From Treponema sp. Marseille-Q4130 (GTDB taxonomy: Bacteria > Spirochaetota > Spirochaetia > Treponematales > Treponemataceae): a DNA stretch of 64,000 nt. Made by a program: the position numbers and the translations under genes. Shown in pieces: positions 24,218-32,253 of the stretch (positions within the stretch are counted from its first letter, which is position 1; every line of letters starts with the position of its first letter). Under the pieces are notes generated by a model that saw only the letters and a list, made by a program, of their open reading frames with translations, made no database searches and was not told the DNA's origin. The stretch lies in NCBI RefSeq assembly GCF_014334325.1, contig NZ_JACSET010000003.1, positions 248,001 to 312,000 on the forward strand. Direction: 5' to 3'.

Positions 24218-25721
24218 CGACGAACCGATTGTCTTGGAGGGTATGCGGATGTTTCCGTGGGAGAACGAAAACTGCACCCTTGTCGGAGAAGCCCCTGACG
24301 GAGCGGACGGGCTGGCTTTAGCGAAAAAATTAATGCCCGATATCGTTTTTACCGACATCAGAATGCCCGGCATGAACGGTTTGGAATTCGCCGATGCGTT
24401 TCGCGAGATACACAGTAATGCCCTGATCATCGTATTTACCGGTTATTCCGAATTTTCGTATGCACAAAAAGCGCTGCGTATCGGCGTATTCGATTTTTTG
24501 GTAAAGCCGGTGAGCGTCGGTGCGCTGCGTGCGGTTTTAAAGAAGGCGGCGAAATTTTTGGATGTGCGGTGCATGGAAGGACGGCGAACACGGGAGCTTA
24601 CCGATACCGTAAAGCGTATGAAATTCGCGGTACAAGAACAGCTTCTGTCCGACGCTTTGCGGGGAGTTTTTAAATTTGATAAAAATACCGTTTCGGCCGA
24701 CGATTTGAACGTCGGTCATTTTGTCGTCGCCGCCGTTTCGGGAGACGGCGAAAAAAAATTGGAAACCTATGTGCTTCGGGACAGCTTGTTAAAGGTTGTC
24801 AAAAAAGCGAACGAATGCAATCTTTTGCGATTCGAATTTGAACGATATGTGTTACTGTTTTGTTTTCCCCGTGAAATCGAAGCCGAGCGGTGCCGGAAAT
24901 ACGTCCTGCAAACATTGGAAGAAGCACAGCTTTCGGTATGGAAGCGATTTAATTTCTCTTTTTCCGCAGGCATCAGTCTTGCGGACGATGATATTTTCAG
25001 TCTGCCGCAACTGAAGCGACAGGCATTGCATGTATTACGGAACAATTTGCTGCACGGAAAAAACAGTGTTTCCCGTTTTGAGCGGAAAGATACGGCGCCG
25101 ATCGTTTTCGCCGATTTTGAAACGCAAAAGATACAAATCCTTTCTGCAATCCAGGCAAGAGATCGCGTTCTGCTGGTGAGTGAATTCGAAAAATTGGTTA
25201 TGACGCTTACAACGAATACCGGCAACAGTGAGCAGATATGTGAAAATATCCGTGATGTATTGGTTGAAGTAGCGTTTTTAACCAACAGCGATATGCCTAT
25301 CGGTGATTATGTCGGCAAAAAAGCTGCGGATTACGTTTGCGAAGTGAAAGATGAGCTGTTGCGTATCTTCCATCGTCTGCAAGTGCAGGACGGTGAAATG
25401 AAACGGGATATTGCAACTATCGTTGAAAATTATATCAAAGAGCACTATGCCGAAAATATTTCTTTGACAACGCTTTCCGAGCGGTTGTGTTACAATACAG
25501 CATACCTTTCTAAATTGATACGTAAAAATTGTAAACGAAATTTTATGGACATGCTTATACGTACCAGAATGGAAAAAGCAAAAGAACTGCTGCGTACCAC
25601 GGAAGAAACGATCGCGCGAATTGCGGCAAAAGTCGGCTATAATGATGAAGGTTATTTTATTACCGCTTTTAAAAAAGAGACCGGCTGCAGTCCCGCCGAT
25701 TTCCGCTTACGGCGGTTTTAA
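24195..25721 (+). CDS. AraC-type response regulator, YesN type
   Basis: 508 residues. Receiver domain at 1-120 with acidic pair Asp8-Asp9, phosphoacceptor Asp54 (FTDIRMPGMNG), and Lys in FLVKPVS. A middle region of about 270 residues of unknown fold follows. The last 100 residues are a double helix-turn-helix AraC domain (ISLTTLSERLCYNTAYLSKLIRKNCKRNFMDMLIRTRMEKAKELLRTT...VGYNDEGYFITAFKKETGCSPADFR). It probably activates the binding-protein/GH32/permease genes downstream after phosphorylation by the kinase encoded before it. Confidence 0.92.
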   Translation: MYRVMIIDDEPIVLEGMRMFPWENENCTLVGEAPDGADGLALAKKLMPDIVFTDIRMPGMNGLEFADAFREIHSNALIIVFTGYSEFSYAQKALRIGVFDFLVKPVSVGALRAVLKKAAKFLDVRCMEGRRTRELTDTVKRMKFAVQEQLLSDALRGVFKFDKNTVSADDLNVGHFVVAAVSGDGEKKLETYVLRDSLLKVVKKANECNLLRFEFERYVLLFCFPREIEAERCRKYVLQTLEEAQLSVWKRFNFSFSAGISLADDDIFSLPQLKRQALHVLRNNLLHGKNSVSRFERKDTAPIVFADFETQKIQILSAIQARDRVLLVSEFEKLVMTLTTNTGNSEQICENIRDVLVEVAFLTNSDMPIGDYVGKKAADYVCEVKDELLRIFHRLQVQDGEMKRDIATIVENYIKEHYAENISLTTLSERLCYNTAYLSKLIRKNCKRNFMDMLIRTRMEKAKELLRTTEETIARIAAKVGYNDEGYFITAFKKETGCSPADFRLRRF

Positions 25722-25914
25722 AAAAATTGTCATTTTTTTTGTAAAGAAGACAAAAAATTAAAATACCAATATATAAGAATATCCCGTAAAATAATAGCGA
25801 TAAAAGCGCATGGCATCGTGTTGTATTTTACTTGTCGAGCTTTACCGATACGCGGTCTGCTTTGCGCTTTTATCGCATTACAATTCTTTGTCGGATTTTT
25901 CTATAGGAGGCATT

Positions 25915-27207
25915 ATGAAAAAAATGTTGTGTTTGTGCACAGCGCTGTCCGTTACCGCGATGATGCTGTTTGCAATGGGAACGAAAGAAGATTCGCCTTC
26001 AAGCGGAAGTACCGGTATACAAGAAATTACCATGTGGTACCAGGAAAACAAATCGATGATTCCCGCATTTGATAAGCGTGTCGCCGATTTTAATGAAGCT
26101 TATAAAGATAAGTATCATCTGACGATCCAGTATATTCCGCGCGGTTCGTCGTATGCGTACGAAGATAAAGTCAATTCGGCTGCTTTTACGAATCAACTTC
26201 CCGATCTCTTGGCGCTTGACGGACCGAATGTCGCGAATTATGCGGCAAACGGTATTATTATTCCGATCGACGATTACGTTTCGGCGGAAAGCAAAGCCGA
26301 TTTGATGCCGTCGATCATCATACAGGGAACGTATAATAACCGCCTCTATGCCGTCGGGTTAAACGAATCGTCGTGCGCGCTGTTTTATAACAAAGAAATC
26401 TTTGCCGCCAACGGTTTTCGAATTCCGAAAAGTATCGAAGACGCTTACACGTGGGACGAAGTGTATGCCATGGCAAAAAAGATTTCCACTCCGAGCTGTG
26501 TCGGCATCAAATTGATCATGAATAAGGGTGAAGGCATCCCGTATGTTTTGTCGCCGTTTTGGGATATGAATAATTCCGCTTTTACAAGTCCCGACGGCAG
26601 CAAATGCAGCGGTTGGATCAACAATAAAGGCGGTGTCGAAGCGGCTGCATATCTGCAGCGATTTTTCAAAGAAGGGCTCGCAAATATCGATCCGTCGCCG
26701 ACTGAATTTCAAGACGGAAAAAGCGCGATGTGGATTACCAATTCCGGACAGCTGCGCGGTATCTTAAAAAATTATCCGAATTTTCCGATCGGCGTAACGT
26801 ATTATCCGGTCACAAACAATAAATCTTCCGCATCTCCGTGCGGCAGCTGGGCGTTGGGCATCTCCAAAAACGCAAAGGATAAAACCGCCGCCGCCGTCGC
26901 GCTTGAGTTTATGACAAACAGCGATTCAACGCTGGCGTACAGCACGGAAGGCGGATATCCTCCGTCGCGACGTTCCAATTATACGAATAATAAGATGTGG
27001 AATACGATGCCGTTCAAAGTGTTTTCGGAAGAATTGTTTGCGTGTGCGGTACCGCGTCCGAGAACGCCGGTCTATACCGTTTTGTCGCCGAAGTTTTCCG
27101 AGATTTTCCTCGATATCTGTTCCGGTTCCGATCCGAAAAAGAGCCTGGATGAATTGGCGTCCTTTGTCGATGCGGAGTATTCTCGTTTTAAAAGCTCGCA
27201 TCGGTAA
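25915..27207 (+). CDS. Sugar-binding protein, extracellular solute-binding family 1
   Basis: 430 residues from the ATG at 25915, which has AGGAGG 4 bases upstream; a longer frame from 25810 has no ribosome-binding site. Signal peptide MKKMLCLCTALSVTAMMLFA, no lipobox. The mature protein has the SBP_bac_1 pattern: ITMWYQENKSMIPAFDKRVADFNEAY, LPDLLALDGPNVANYAANGIIIPIDDYV and NRLYAVGLNESSCALFYNKEIFAANG. It would bind an oligosaccharide, probably a fructan fragment given the GH32 gene next to it. The 193 bases upstream are AT-rich and likely hold the regulator's target site; I see no clear repeat pair there. Confidence 0.9.
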   Translation: MKKMLCLCTALSVTAMMLFAMGTKEDSPSSGSTGIQEITMWYQENKSMIPAFDKRVADFNEAYKDKYHLTIQYIPRGSSYAYEDKVNSAAFTNQLPDLLALDGPNVANYAANGIIIPIDDYVSAESKADLMPSIIIQGTYNNRLYAVGLNESSCALFYNKEIFAANGFRIPKSIEDAYTWDEVYAMAKKISTPSCVGIKLIMNKGEGIPYVLSPFWDMNNSAFTSPDGSKCSGWINNKGGVEAAAYLQRFFKEGLANIDPSPTEFQDGKSAMWITNSGQLRGILKNYPNFPIGVTYYPVTNNKSSASPCGSWALGISKNAKDKTAAAVALEFMTNSDSTLAYSTEGGYPPSRRSNYTNNKMWNTMPFKVFSEELFACAVPRPRTPVYTVLSPKFSEIFLDICSGSDPKKSLDELASFVDAEYSRFKSSHR

Positions 27208-27222
27208 TTAAAAATATATTTG

Positions 27223-27256
27223 CCTTACGGAACGAAGATCCGTTCCGTAAGGTTTT
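27223..27256 (+). terminator. Terminator after the sugar-binding-protein gene
   Basis: CCTTACGGAACG (27223-27234) pairs perfectly with CGTTCCGTAAGG (27241-27252), loop AAGATC, then TTTTG. As the hydrolase and permease genes follow on the same strand, it probably attenuates and gives binding-protein excess. Confidence 0.88.
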
Positions 27257-27291
27257 GTAATTTTAATAATTGTTAATTAATAAAGGAAAAG

Positions 27292-28896
27292 ATGAATTCC
27301 ATAAAGTTCGATTCAAACGGATATGCCGGTATCTCCGTATTCGGGCATAAAACCGTATCTCACGGTAATATGACGGTGCTGCTGAAAAACGGTGAAATGC
27401 CGCAATCGTCTGCGGAGATTGCGACGGAAACGTTTGTGCTGCATTTTTCTCTGCGCTGCAATACGGCGTATCGTCTGGTTTTGGACGGCGGCGATTTCGA
27501 TCTCGTATACTTGGATACGGGAGAAAATACATTGCATGACGGTATCCGTTTTTTAACGGATGTCCGCTATGATCAAGCCTATCGTAATCGATGTCATTTT
27601 TCTCCTCCCGTCGGATGGATGAACGATCCGAACGGCTTGTGCGTATACAAGGGTTATATTCATCTGTTTTATCAATTCAATCCGTTCGCTCAGGTATGGG
27701 GAAATATGCATTGGGGGCATGCGGTCAGCACCGATTTGATGCATTGGAAACACATGCCTGTCGTATTTTTTCCGCAGAGAGAATTGCAAGATCGCCGCGA
27801 TTTGCGAGGCGGCGCTTTTTCCGGAAGTGCGCTTGTCAAAGACGATGCGATGCACGTATTTTTTACACGGCATTACGGAGCCCATGATCGTTCATGGGCG
27901 AAGGAGCGGCAAGTAAAAGCGTCGAGTGTTGACGGTGTGGAATTTGCCGGCGAACACGACGTTTTAGATGACGATGCGGGCAATTCTCGCCGCAATTTCC
28001 GCGATCCGAAGATATTTGAATTTAATAATTATTATTTTATGGTTATCGGCGGCGATCGAAACGCCGTTCCGACGGTATTTTTATACCGTTCGAAAGATAC
28101 CGAACATTGGGAATTCGTTTCGGATATGTATACGGAGTCCGATAAAAAATACGCCGTCGCCGAATGTCCAGATCTTTTTTTTCTTGACGGAAAGTGGGTT
28201 TTGATTATCGGTTTTATCAACAGTGATCCGGTATCCGATATTCAACGCGACGTAAAATACATGATTGGGACATTCGACGGAGAAAAATTTATTCCCGAAT
28301 CTTCAGGTCTCCTCGATTACGGTAAAGATTTTTATGCCGTACAGACTTTTTTATATCGATCAAGGCGAATCTGTTTCGGCTGGAACAGCGATCAGTTGAA
28401 ATCGTATCGACCGAAGCGAGGGAGTGCAAACGGTACCTTATCGTTTCCGCGGGAACTCCATGTGGCGGACGGCACTCTCGTACAAACACCTGTCGAAGAG
28501 TTGTATTCATTGGAAACCGAAGGAGATGCGCTGCCGGTACGCGTACCGTTTTTAATAAAAATGGAATCTGACGGACAGCGTGAATTTGTTATCGATTTGG
28601 TTTCTTCGCCCGAAGGAAATCTTTCCCTCGTATATCGAAACGGTGTGCTTTCGGTAACGGTTGCAGGGATCATTAAGTGTACAAAGCCGATCGCGTATCT
28701 CAAAGATATGGAAGTTATCGTCGATGCATCGCTTGTCGAGCTCTTTGTAAACGGGGGAAGCGCCGTGATGACGGCGCGGTATTATCTGGAAGGCGATCAA
28801 ACGGCGATGCCCGGAATGGAAACGAGTCAAATAAAAGAATTTATTAAATTATATCGTTTGAATGGCATTTGGGAGAATTACGATGAACGAAAATAA
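27292..28896 (+). CDS. GH32 beta-fructosidase (sucrose/fructan hydrolase)
   Basis: 534 residues. About 95 residues form an N-terminal extension, then the five-bladed catalytic domain: WMNDPNG with nucleophile Asp112, FRDPKIF with transition-state Asp238, and ECPDLF with acid/base Glu291. All three catalytic residues are present. A beta-sandwich domain follows from about 420. No signal peptide is visible, so the enzyme acts in the cytoplasm on imported sucrose, sucrose phosphate or fructo-oligosaccharides. The first permease gene overlaps its 3' end by 14 bases. AAAGGAAAAG precedes the ATG. Confidence 0.92.
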   Translation: MNSIKFDSNGYAGISVFGHKTVSHGNMTVLLKNGEMPQSSAEIATETFVLHFSLRCNTAYRLVLDGGDFDLVYLDTGENTLHDGIRFLTDVRYDQAYRNRCHFSPPVGWMNDPNGLCVYKGYIHLFYQFNPFAQVWGNMHWGHAVSTDLMHWKHMPVVFFPQRELQDRRDLRGGAFSGSALVKDDAMHVFFTRHYGAHDRSWAKERQVKASSVDGVEFAGEHDVLDDDAGNSRRNFRDPKIFEFNNYYFMVIGGDRNAVPTVFLYRSKDTEHWEFVSDMYTESDKKYAVAECPDLFFLDGKWVLIIGFINSDPVSDIQRDVKYMIGTFDGEKFIPESSGLLDYGKDFYAVQTFLYRSRRICFGWNSDQLKSYRPKRGSANGTLSFPRELHVADGTLVQTPVEELYSLETEGDALPVRVPFLIKMESDGQREFVIDLVSSPEGNLSLVYRNGVLSVTVAGIIKCTKPIAYLKDMEVIVDASLVELFVNGGSAVMTARYYLEGDQTAMPGMETSQIKEFIKLYRLNGIWENYDERK

Positions 28897-29773
28897 AAAA
28901 ACGTTGAAAAAAACGCCGACAGGCTATGTTGCATTTTTTATCGTGCCGGCGATTGCTTTGTTGTGCTGTTTTTTGCTCGTGCCGGTATTATTATCGTTCG
29001 GCTTCAGTTTTATGAATTTCAACATGCTGCAGCCGGAAGCGGCATTTTTTTCTGGTCTTGAAAACTATAAACGGCTGTTTACCGATCCGACATTTTATAA
29101 GACGTTGCGGAATACGGTTTACTTTACGCTCGTCGTCGTCGTGTATCAGGACTCGCTCGCATTTGCGTTGGCGCTGCTCGTCAGAAAAAATATTAAAGGC
29201 GTCGGTATTTTCCGCGCGATGTATTTCACTCCGCTGGTAACTTCGATCACCGTCGTTTCCATTTTGTGGACGTTTATCTACAATCCGAATCCGACGCAGG
29301 GTCTGCTCAACGCGCTGCGCGTTAAAGCCGGTTTCCAACCGAGTATGTTTTTACATGATCCCGCGACTGCAATGAATTCGATTATTTTTATGTCGGGCTG
29401 GCATTCGGCCGGCTATCACATGATGATTTTGCTTGCGGGGCTGCAGGCGATTCCCGAAGAATTGTACGAAGCGGCGGAGATTGACGGTGCAGGTCCGGTT
29501 CAGCAATTTTTTCACGTTACACTGCCCGGAGTGAAGAACGTACTGATATTCGTCGTGCAGGTGACGATGATATCGGCTATGAAATTATTTACGCAGCCTT
29601 ATGTGATGACACAGGGCGGTCCGAAAGAATCGACAAAAACGCTGACGTATTATATTTATCAACAGGGATTTCAATTCAGAAATATCGGTTATGCGTCGGC
29701 GATTTCCGTTTTGTTTTTTATCATCGTCGTAACGCTTTCGCTTACGCTGAAACGAATCATCAGACAAAAATAA
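28883..29773 (+). CDS. Sugar ABC importer permease, MalF/UgpA type
   Basis: 296 residues from the ATG at 28883, preceded by GGGAGA; the ATG at 28862 lies deeper in the hydrolase gene. Six membrane segments; the EAA loop is LYEAAEIDGAGPVQQFFHVTLPGVKN, and the segment NTVYFTLVVVVYQDSLAFALALL is typical of the CUT1 family. It pairs with the next gene product. No ATPase gene is in the cluster, so a shared MsmX-like ATPase encoded elsewhere must energise it. Confidence 0.9.
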   Translation: MNENKKTLKKTPTGYVAFFIVPAIALLCCFLLVPVLLSFGFSFMNFNMLQPEAAFFSGLENYKRLFTDPTFYKTLRNTVYFTLVVVVYQDSLAFALALLVRKNIKGVGIFRAMYFTPLVTSITVVSILWTFIYNPNPTQGLLNALRVKAGFQPSMFLHDPATAMNSIIFMSGWHSAGYHMMILLAGLQAIPEELYEAAEIDGAGPVQQFFHVTLPGVKNVLIFVVQVTMISAMKLFTQPYVMTQGGPKESTKTLTYYIYQQGFQFRNIGYASAISVLFFIIVVTLSLTLKRIIRQK

Positions 29774-29783
29774 AGGAATTATT

Positions 29784-30620
29784 ATGATACGCAAACAAAA
29801 AACTACGACAATGATTTATACCGTTAATACGATTTTAGGATTGCTGTATGTGGCGCCGCTTCTGTGGATGATCGTTTCATCGTTTAAACCGGAAAGCCGT
29901 ATCTTTGCCGATATGAATCACGTTCTCCGTGCGTTTATTCCGTTGGATTTTACACTCGAAAATTACCGTGAAGTTTTCGTGCGCAGCAATTTGATCCGCT
30001 ATATCGGTAACAGTTTGTTTTACGTAAGTGTGCTTGTTTTTTTGAGTATGCTTATCAATTCTATGTGCGGATATGCGCTTGCAAAATTTCGCTTTAAAGG
30101 AAAAAATATCATCTTTACAATCGTCATTGCGCTTTTCGTACTGCCGCTTGAGAGTATTATTTTAGCGCTCTATTGGGTCGTCAATCAGATCGGATGGAAC
30201 GATTCGTACCGTGCGCTTATCATTCCGTTTGCGGCGAAGTGTTTCGATATTTATCTTTTTCGGCAATTTTTTCTCGATGTTCCCGATGATTTTATCGAAG
30301 CGGCGGCTATCGACGGCGCGGATCCCATCAAAACGTTTTTCGCTTTGATAGTTCCGATCTCCGGACCCGTGTTCGCGACGGTTTTAATTCTCGACTACGT
30401 TGCCTATTGGTCTGATTTTATGTGGCCGCTTCTTGTGACGCTGTCTCCCGGAAAGCGTACCGTACAGTTGGGCTTGCAGGCATTCTTTACCGAGCCGCCG
30501 ATCTATTATGGACCGATCATGGCTGCCCTCGTGGTTTCCGTTATCCCGATGGTAGTGATGTTCGTGTTTTTCCAAAAGTATTACGTGCAGGGTATTGCTG
30601 CGACGGGCATCAAAGGATAA
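29784..30620 (+). CDS. Sugar ABC importer permease, MalG/UgpE type
   Basis: 278 residues with six membrane segments. The EAA loop reads DFIEAAAIDGADPIKTFFALIVPISGP; the C-terminus KYYVQGIAATGIKG is standard for MalG. It starts 10 bases after the first permease with AAGGAA as SD. Its last codons lie in the 125-bp direct repeat shared with 22313-22437. Confidence 0.9.
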   Translation: MIRKQKTTTMIYTVNTILGLLYVAPLLWMIVSSFKPESRIFADMNHVLRAFIPLDFTLENYREVFVRSNLIRYIGNSLFYVSVLVFLSMLINSMCGYALAKFRFKGKNIIFTIVIALFVLPLESIILALYWVVNQIGWNDSYRALIIPFAAKCFDIYLFRQFFLDVPDDFIEAAAIDGADPIKTFFALIVPISGPVFATVLILDYVAYWSDFMWPLLVTLSPGKRTVQLGLQAFFTEPPIYYGPIMAALVVSVIPMVVMFVFFQKYYVQGIAATGIKG

Positions 30621-30628
30621 TGCGGCCG

Positions 30629-30654
30629 TGCCCGGCTGTGTGATCTGCCGGGCA
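30629..30654 (+). terminator. Hairpin between permease and HAD genes
   Basis: TGCCCGGC pairs with GCCGGGCA around a 10-base loop. No T-run follows, but the stem is preserved with a compensatory change in the left repeat copy, which argues for function as a terminator or stabiliser. Confidence 0.55.
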
Positions 30655-30660
30655 TATTGA

Positions 30661-30689
30661 TTGACAGAAGCCCGCATCGCCGCTACCAT
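30661..30689 (+). promoter_or_regulatory. Promoter of the HAD phosphatase gene
   Basis: Consensus TTGACA (30661-30666), 17-base spacer, TACCAT (30684-30689), 6 bases to the ATG at 30696. It fixes the start codon because an ATG at 30657 would be outside the transcript. Confidence 0.65.
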
Positions 30690-30695
30690 TTGCGC

Positions 30696-31538
30696 ATGGT
30701 GCACGAAAAACTGCCGCACGGGAAACTTGTCGTCAAACTCATCGCACTCGATTTGGACGATACGCTTTTAAACCGCGATTTGACGATTTCGCCGCGCACG
30801 GTTTCTGCGCTGCGCGCCGCCGCTGCACGGGGCATCTTTGTTGTCATCTGTTCCGGACGCGCGGAAAGCGGCATCCTTCCCTTTGTCAGACGGCTCGACA
30901 TCGCGGGCTTACAGACGGGCAGATATGTCATCGCGCTCAACGGAGCTGTCGTATTCGATTTGCACACGCGAGAGCCGCTCTTTTCAAAAAAGCTTGACGG
31001 CAACGTACTCTTGGAAATATTTCGCGAAGCGGAAAAACGCGGACTTTGTGCGCAAGTGTACAGTGCTTCTACGATCTATGCTTCCGTCGATACAAAATGG
31101 TCTCACCTCGATTCGGACATTTCGGGACTTCCGCTGAAAGTCGTCGACGATTTTCCGTCGTTTTTAAAGCGCGGATATGCAAAGATGCTGATTTCCGCGG
31201 ATCCGAAAGACATCGATGACTTAATTCCCTTCCTGCGCGAAAAATTTCGCGGCAAAGCCGACTTCTTTATCAGTAAGCCGTTTTTTCTCGAAGTGATGCC
31301 GCCGGACTGCGGCAAGGGCGAAGCCGTGCTCTACCTTGCGCAAAAGCTCAGCATAGAGCGAAGCGAAACGATGGCGTTCGGCGACAGCATGAACGACGAA
31401 TCGATGCTTCGCATGACGGCGCACGGAGTCGCGATGTCGAACGGTCTTCCGCAGATTCGGGAAGCGGCCGTGTACGTGACGCGCAAAAGCAACGACGAAG
31501 ACGGCATCGCCGATTTTCTCGAAGCCTTTGTATTGTAG
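30696..31538 (+). CDS. Cof-type HAD sugar phosphatase
   Basis: 280 residues from the ATG at 30696. Motif I is ALDLDDTLL with Asp19 and Asp21; motif II SGRAES; the cap domain lies between about residues 85 and 195; motifs III/IV are KGEAVLYLAQKLSIERSETMAFGDSMNDESML. This is the Cof/YidA family acting on sugar phosphates in the cytoplasm. The gene has its own, probably leaderless, promoter inside the direct repeat, so it is not simply the last gene of the sugar module. Confidence 0.88.
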   Translation: MVHEKLPHGKLVVKLIALDLDDTLLNRDLTISPRTVSALRAAAARGIFVVICSGRAESGILPFVRRLDIAGLQTGRYVIALNGAVVFDLHTREPLFSKKLDGNVLLEIFREAEKRGLCAQVYSASTIYASVDTKWSHLDSDISGLPLKVVDDFPSFLKRGYAKMLISADPKDIDDLIPFLREKFRGKADFFISKPFFLEVMPPDCGKGEAVLYLAQKLSIERSETMAFGDSMNDESMLRMTAHGVAMSNGLPQIREAAVYVTRKSNDEDGIADFLEAFVL

Positions 31539-31676
31539 CAGGTTTCTCCGTGATCGCTGTAGCTCGGCGAAAATCGACAAACGCGCCGCAGAGTGCCGGA
31601 ATAATTTACCGCTCCGCGCGAATAAATCGAAGCGGGTATCTAAAAGCCGAGCTGTTATCCTTTGTTCAAAACGTGC

Positions 31677-31682
31677 TATACT
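31677..31682 (+). promoter_or_regulatory. -10 element of the zinc-ribbon membrane protein gene
   Basis: TATACT ends 6 bases before the ATG at 31689, with no Shine-Dalgarno. The -35 is not clear. Confidence 0.45.
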
Positions 31683-31688
31683 TTCCGT

Positions 31689-32093
31689 ATGCTCGATTAT
31701 GTTTTGATCGGATGCGCGGCGCTTATTATTATCTTTGCGCTGCAGTATTTTATTAAATTGACGGAACGCGATAAGCGTAAAACGACCGGTACGCGACAAA
31801 AGATGTATTCGTTTGCGAATTGTCCGCTTTGCGCTTCGCCGTTATACAAAGAAGATTTGTATTCGCGCGTGTTCCGGCCGATGACGGTAAGCGATCAGCG
31901 CTGCATCATCCTCGGCTGTCCGCACTGCTATCCGAAAACCGAACCGGGTGTAAAACGGCTATGTCCCGTATGTCATAAAGAAGTTCCGCCGGAGGGACAC
32001 CTCGTCGCACGGCTTTTTAATAAAACGAAGGACGGCAAAAAACACGTCATCGTTACCGGCTGCTCTGTGTGCTGCAAATACGAACGGTCGTGA
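31689..32093 (+). CDS. Membrane-anchored double zinc-ribbon protein
   Basis: 134 residues from the ATG at 31689. One N-terminal membrane helix (YVLIGCAALIIIFALQYFI), then a cytoplasmic part with four CxxC pairs: CPLC, CPHC, CPVC and CSVC. These are spaced as two treble-clef or zinc-ribbon units. No enzyme family is recognised. The motif pattern suggests a structural zinc site and perhaps binding of protein or nucleic acid at the membrane. It is monocistronic between a HAD gene and the Ig-repeat surface gene. Confidence 0.7.
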   Translation: MLDYVLIGCAALIIIFALQYFIKLTERDKRKTTGTRQKMYSFANCPLCASPLYKEDLYSRVFRPMTVSDQRCIILGCPHCYPKTEPGVKRLCPVCHKEVPPEGHLVARLFNKTKDGKKHVIVTGCSVCCKYERS

Positions 32094-32227
32094 AGCGGAT
32101 GCATTGTCCTTGATAACGCAGTGTCCCGAGCTAAAGCTTTCAAAACGATATACCGATAATGAAGGGAATAGATGGCTTTGTCGGTCAATATTGTTTAAAA
32201 ACCGTCGTTTTAAAATCGTTTATCGGT

Positions 32228-32233
32228 TATAAT
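32228..32233 (+). promoter_or_regulatory. -10 element of the Ig-repeat/barrel protein gene
   Basis: TATAAT 20 bases upstream of the start codon, followed by AAGGGAG as ribosome-binding site. The rest of 32094-32227 holds no visible gene. Confidence 0.5.
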
Positions 32234-32253
32234 TAAATATATAAGGGAGTTTT

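Larger units (their letters stand above)
30605..30729 (+). repeat. 125-bp direct repeat, right copy
   Basis: Ungapped partner of 22313-22437 at an offset of 8292 bases. It holds the end of an intact permease gene, a hairpin, a promoter and the start of an intact HAD gene, so this copy looks like the complete version. Confidence 0.85.
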
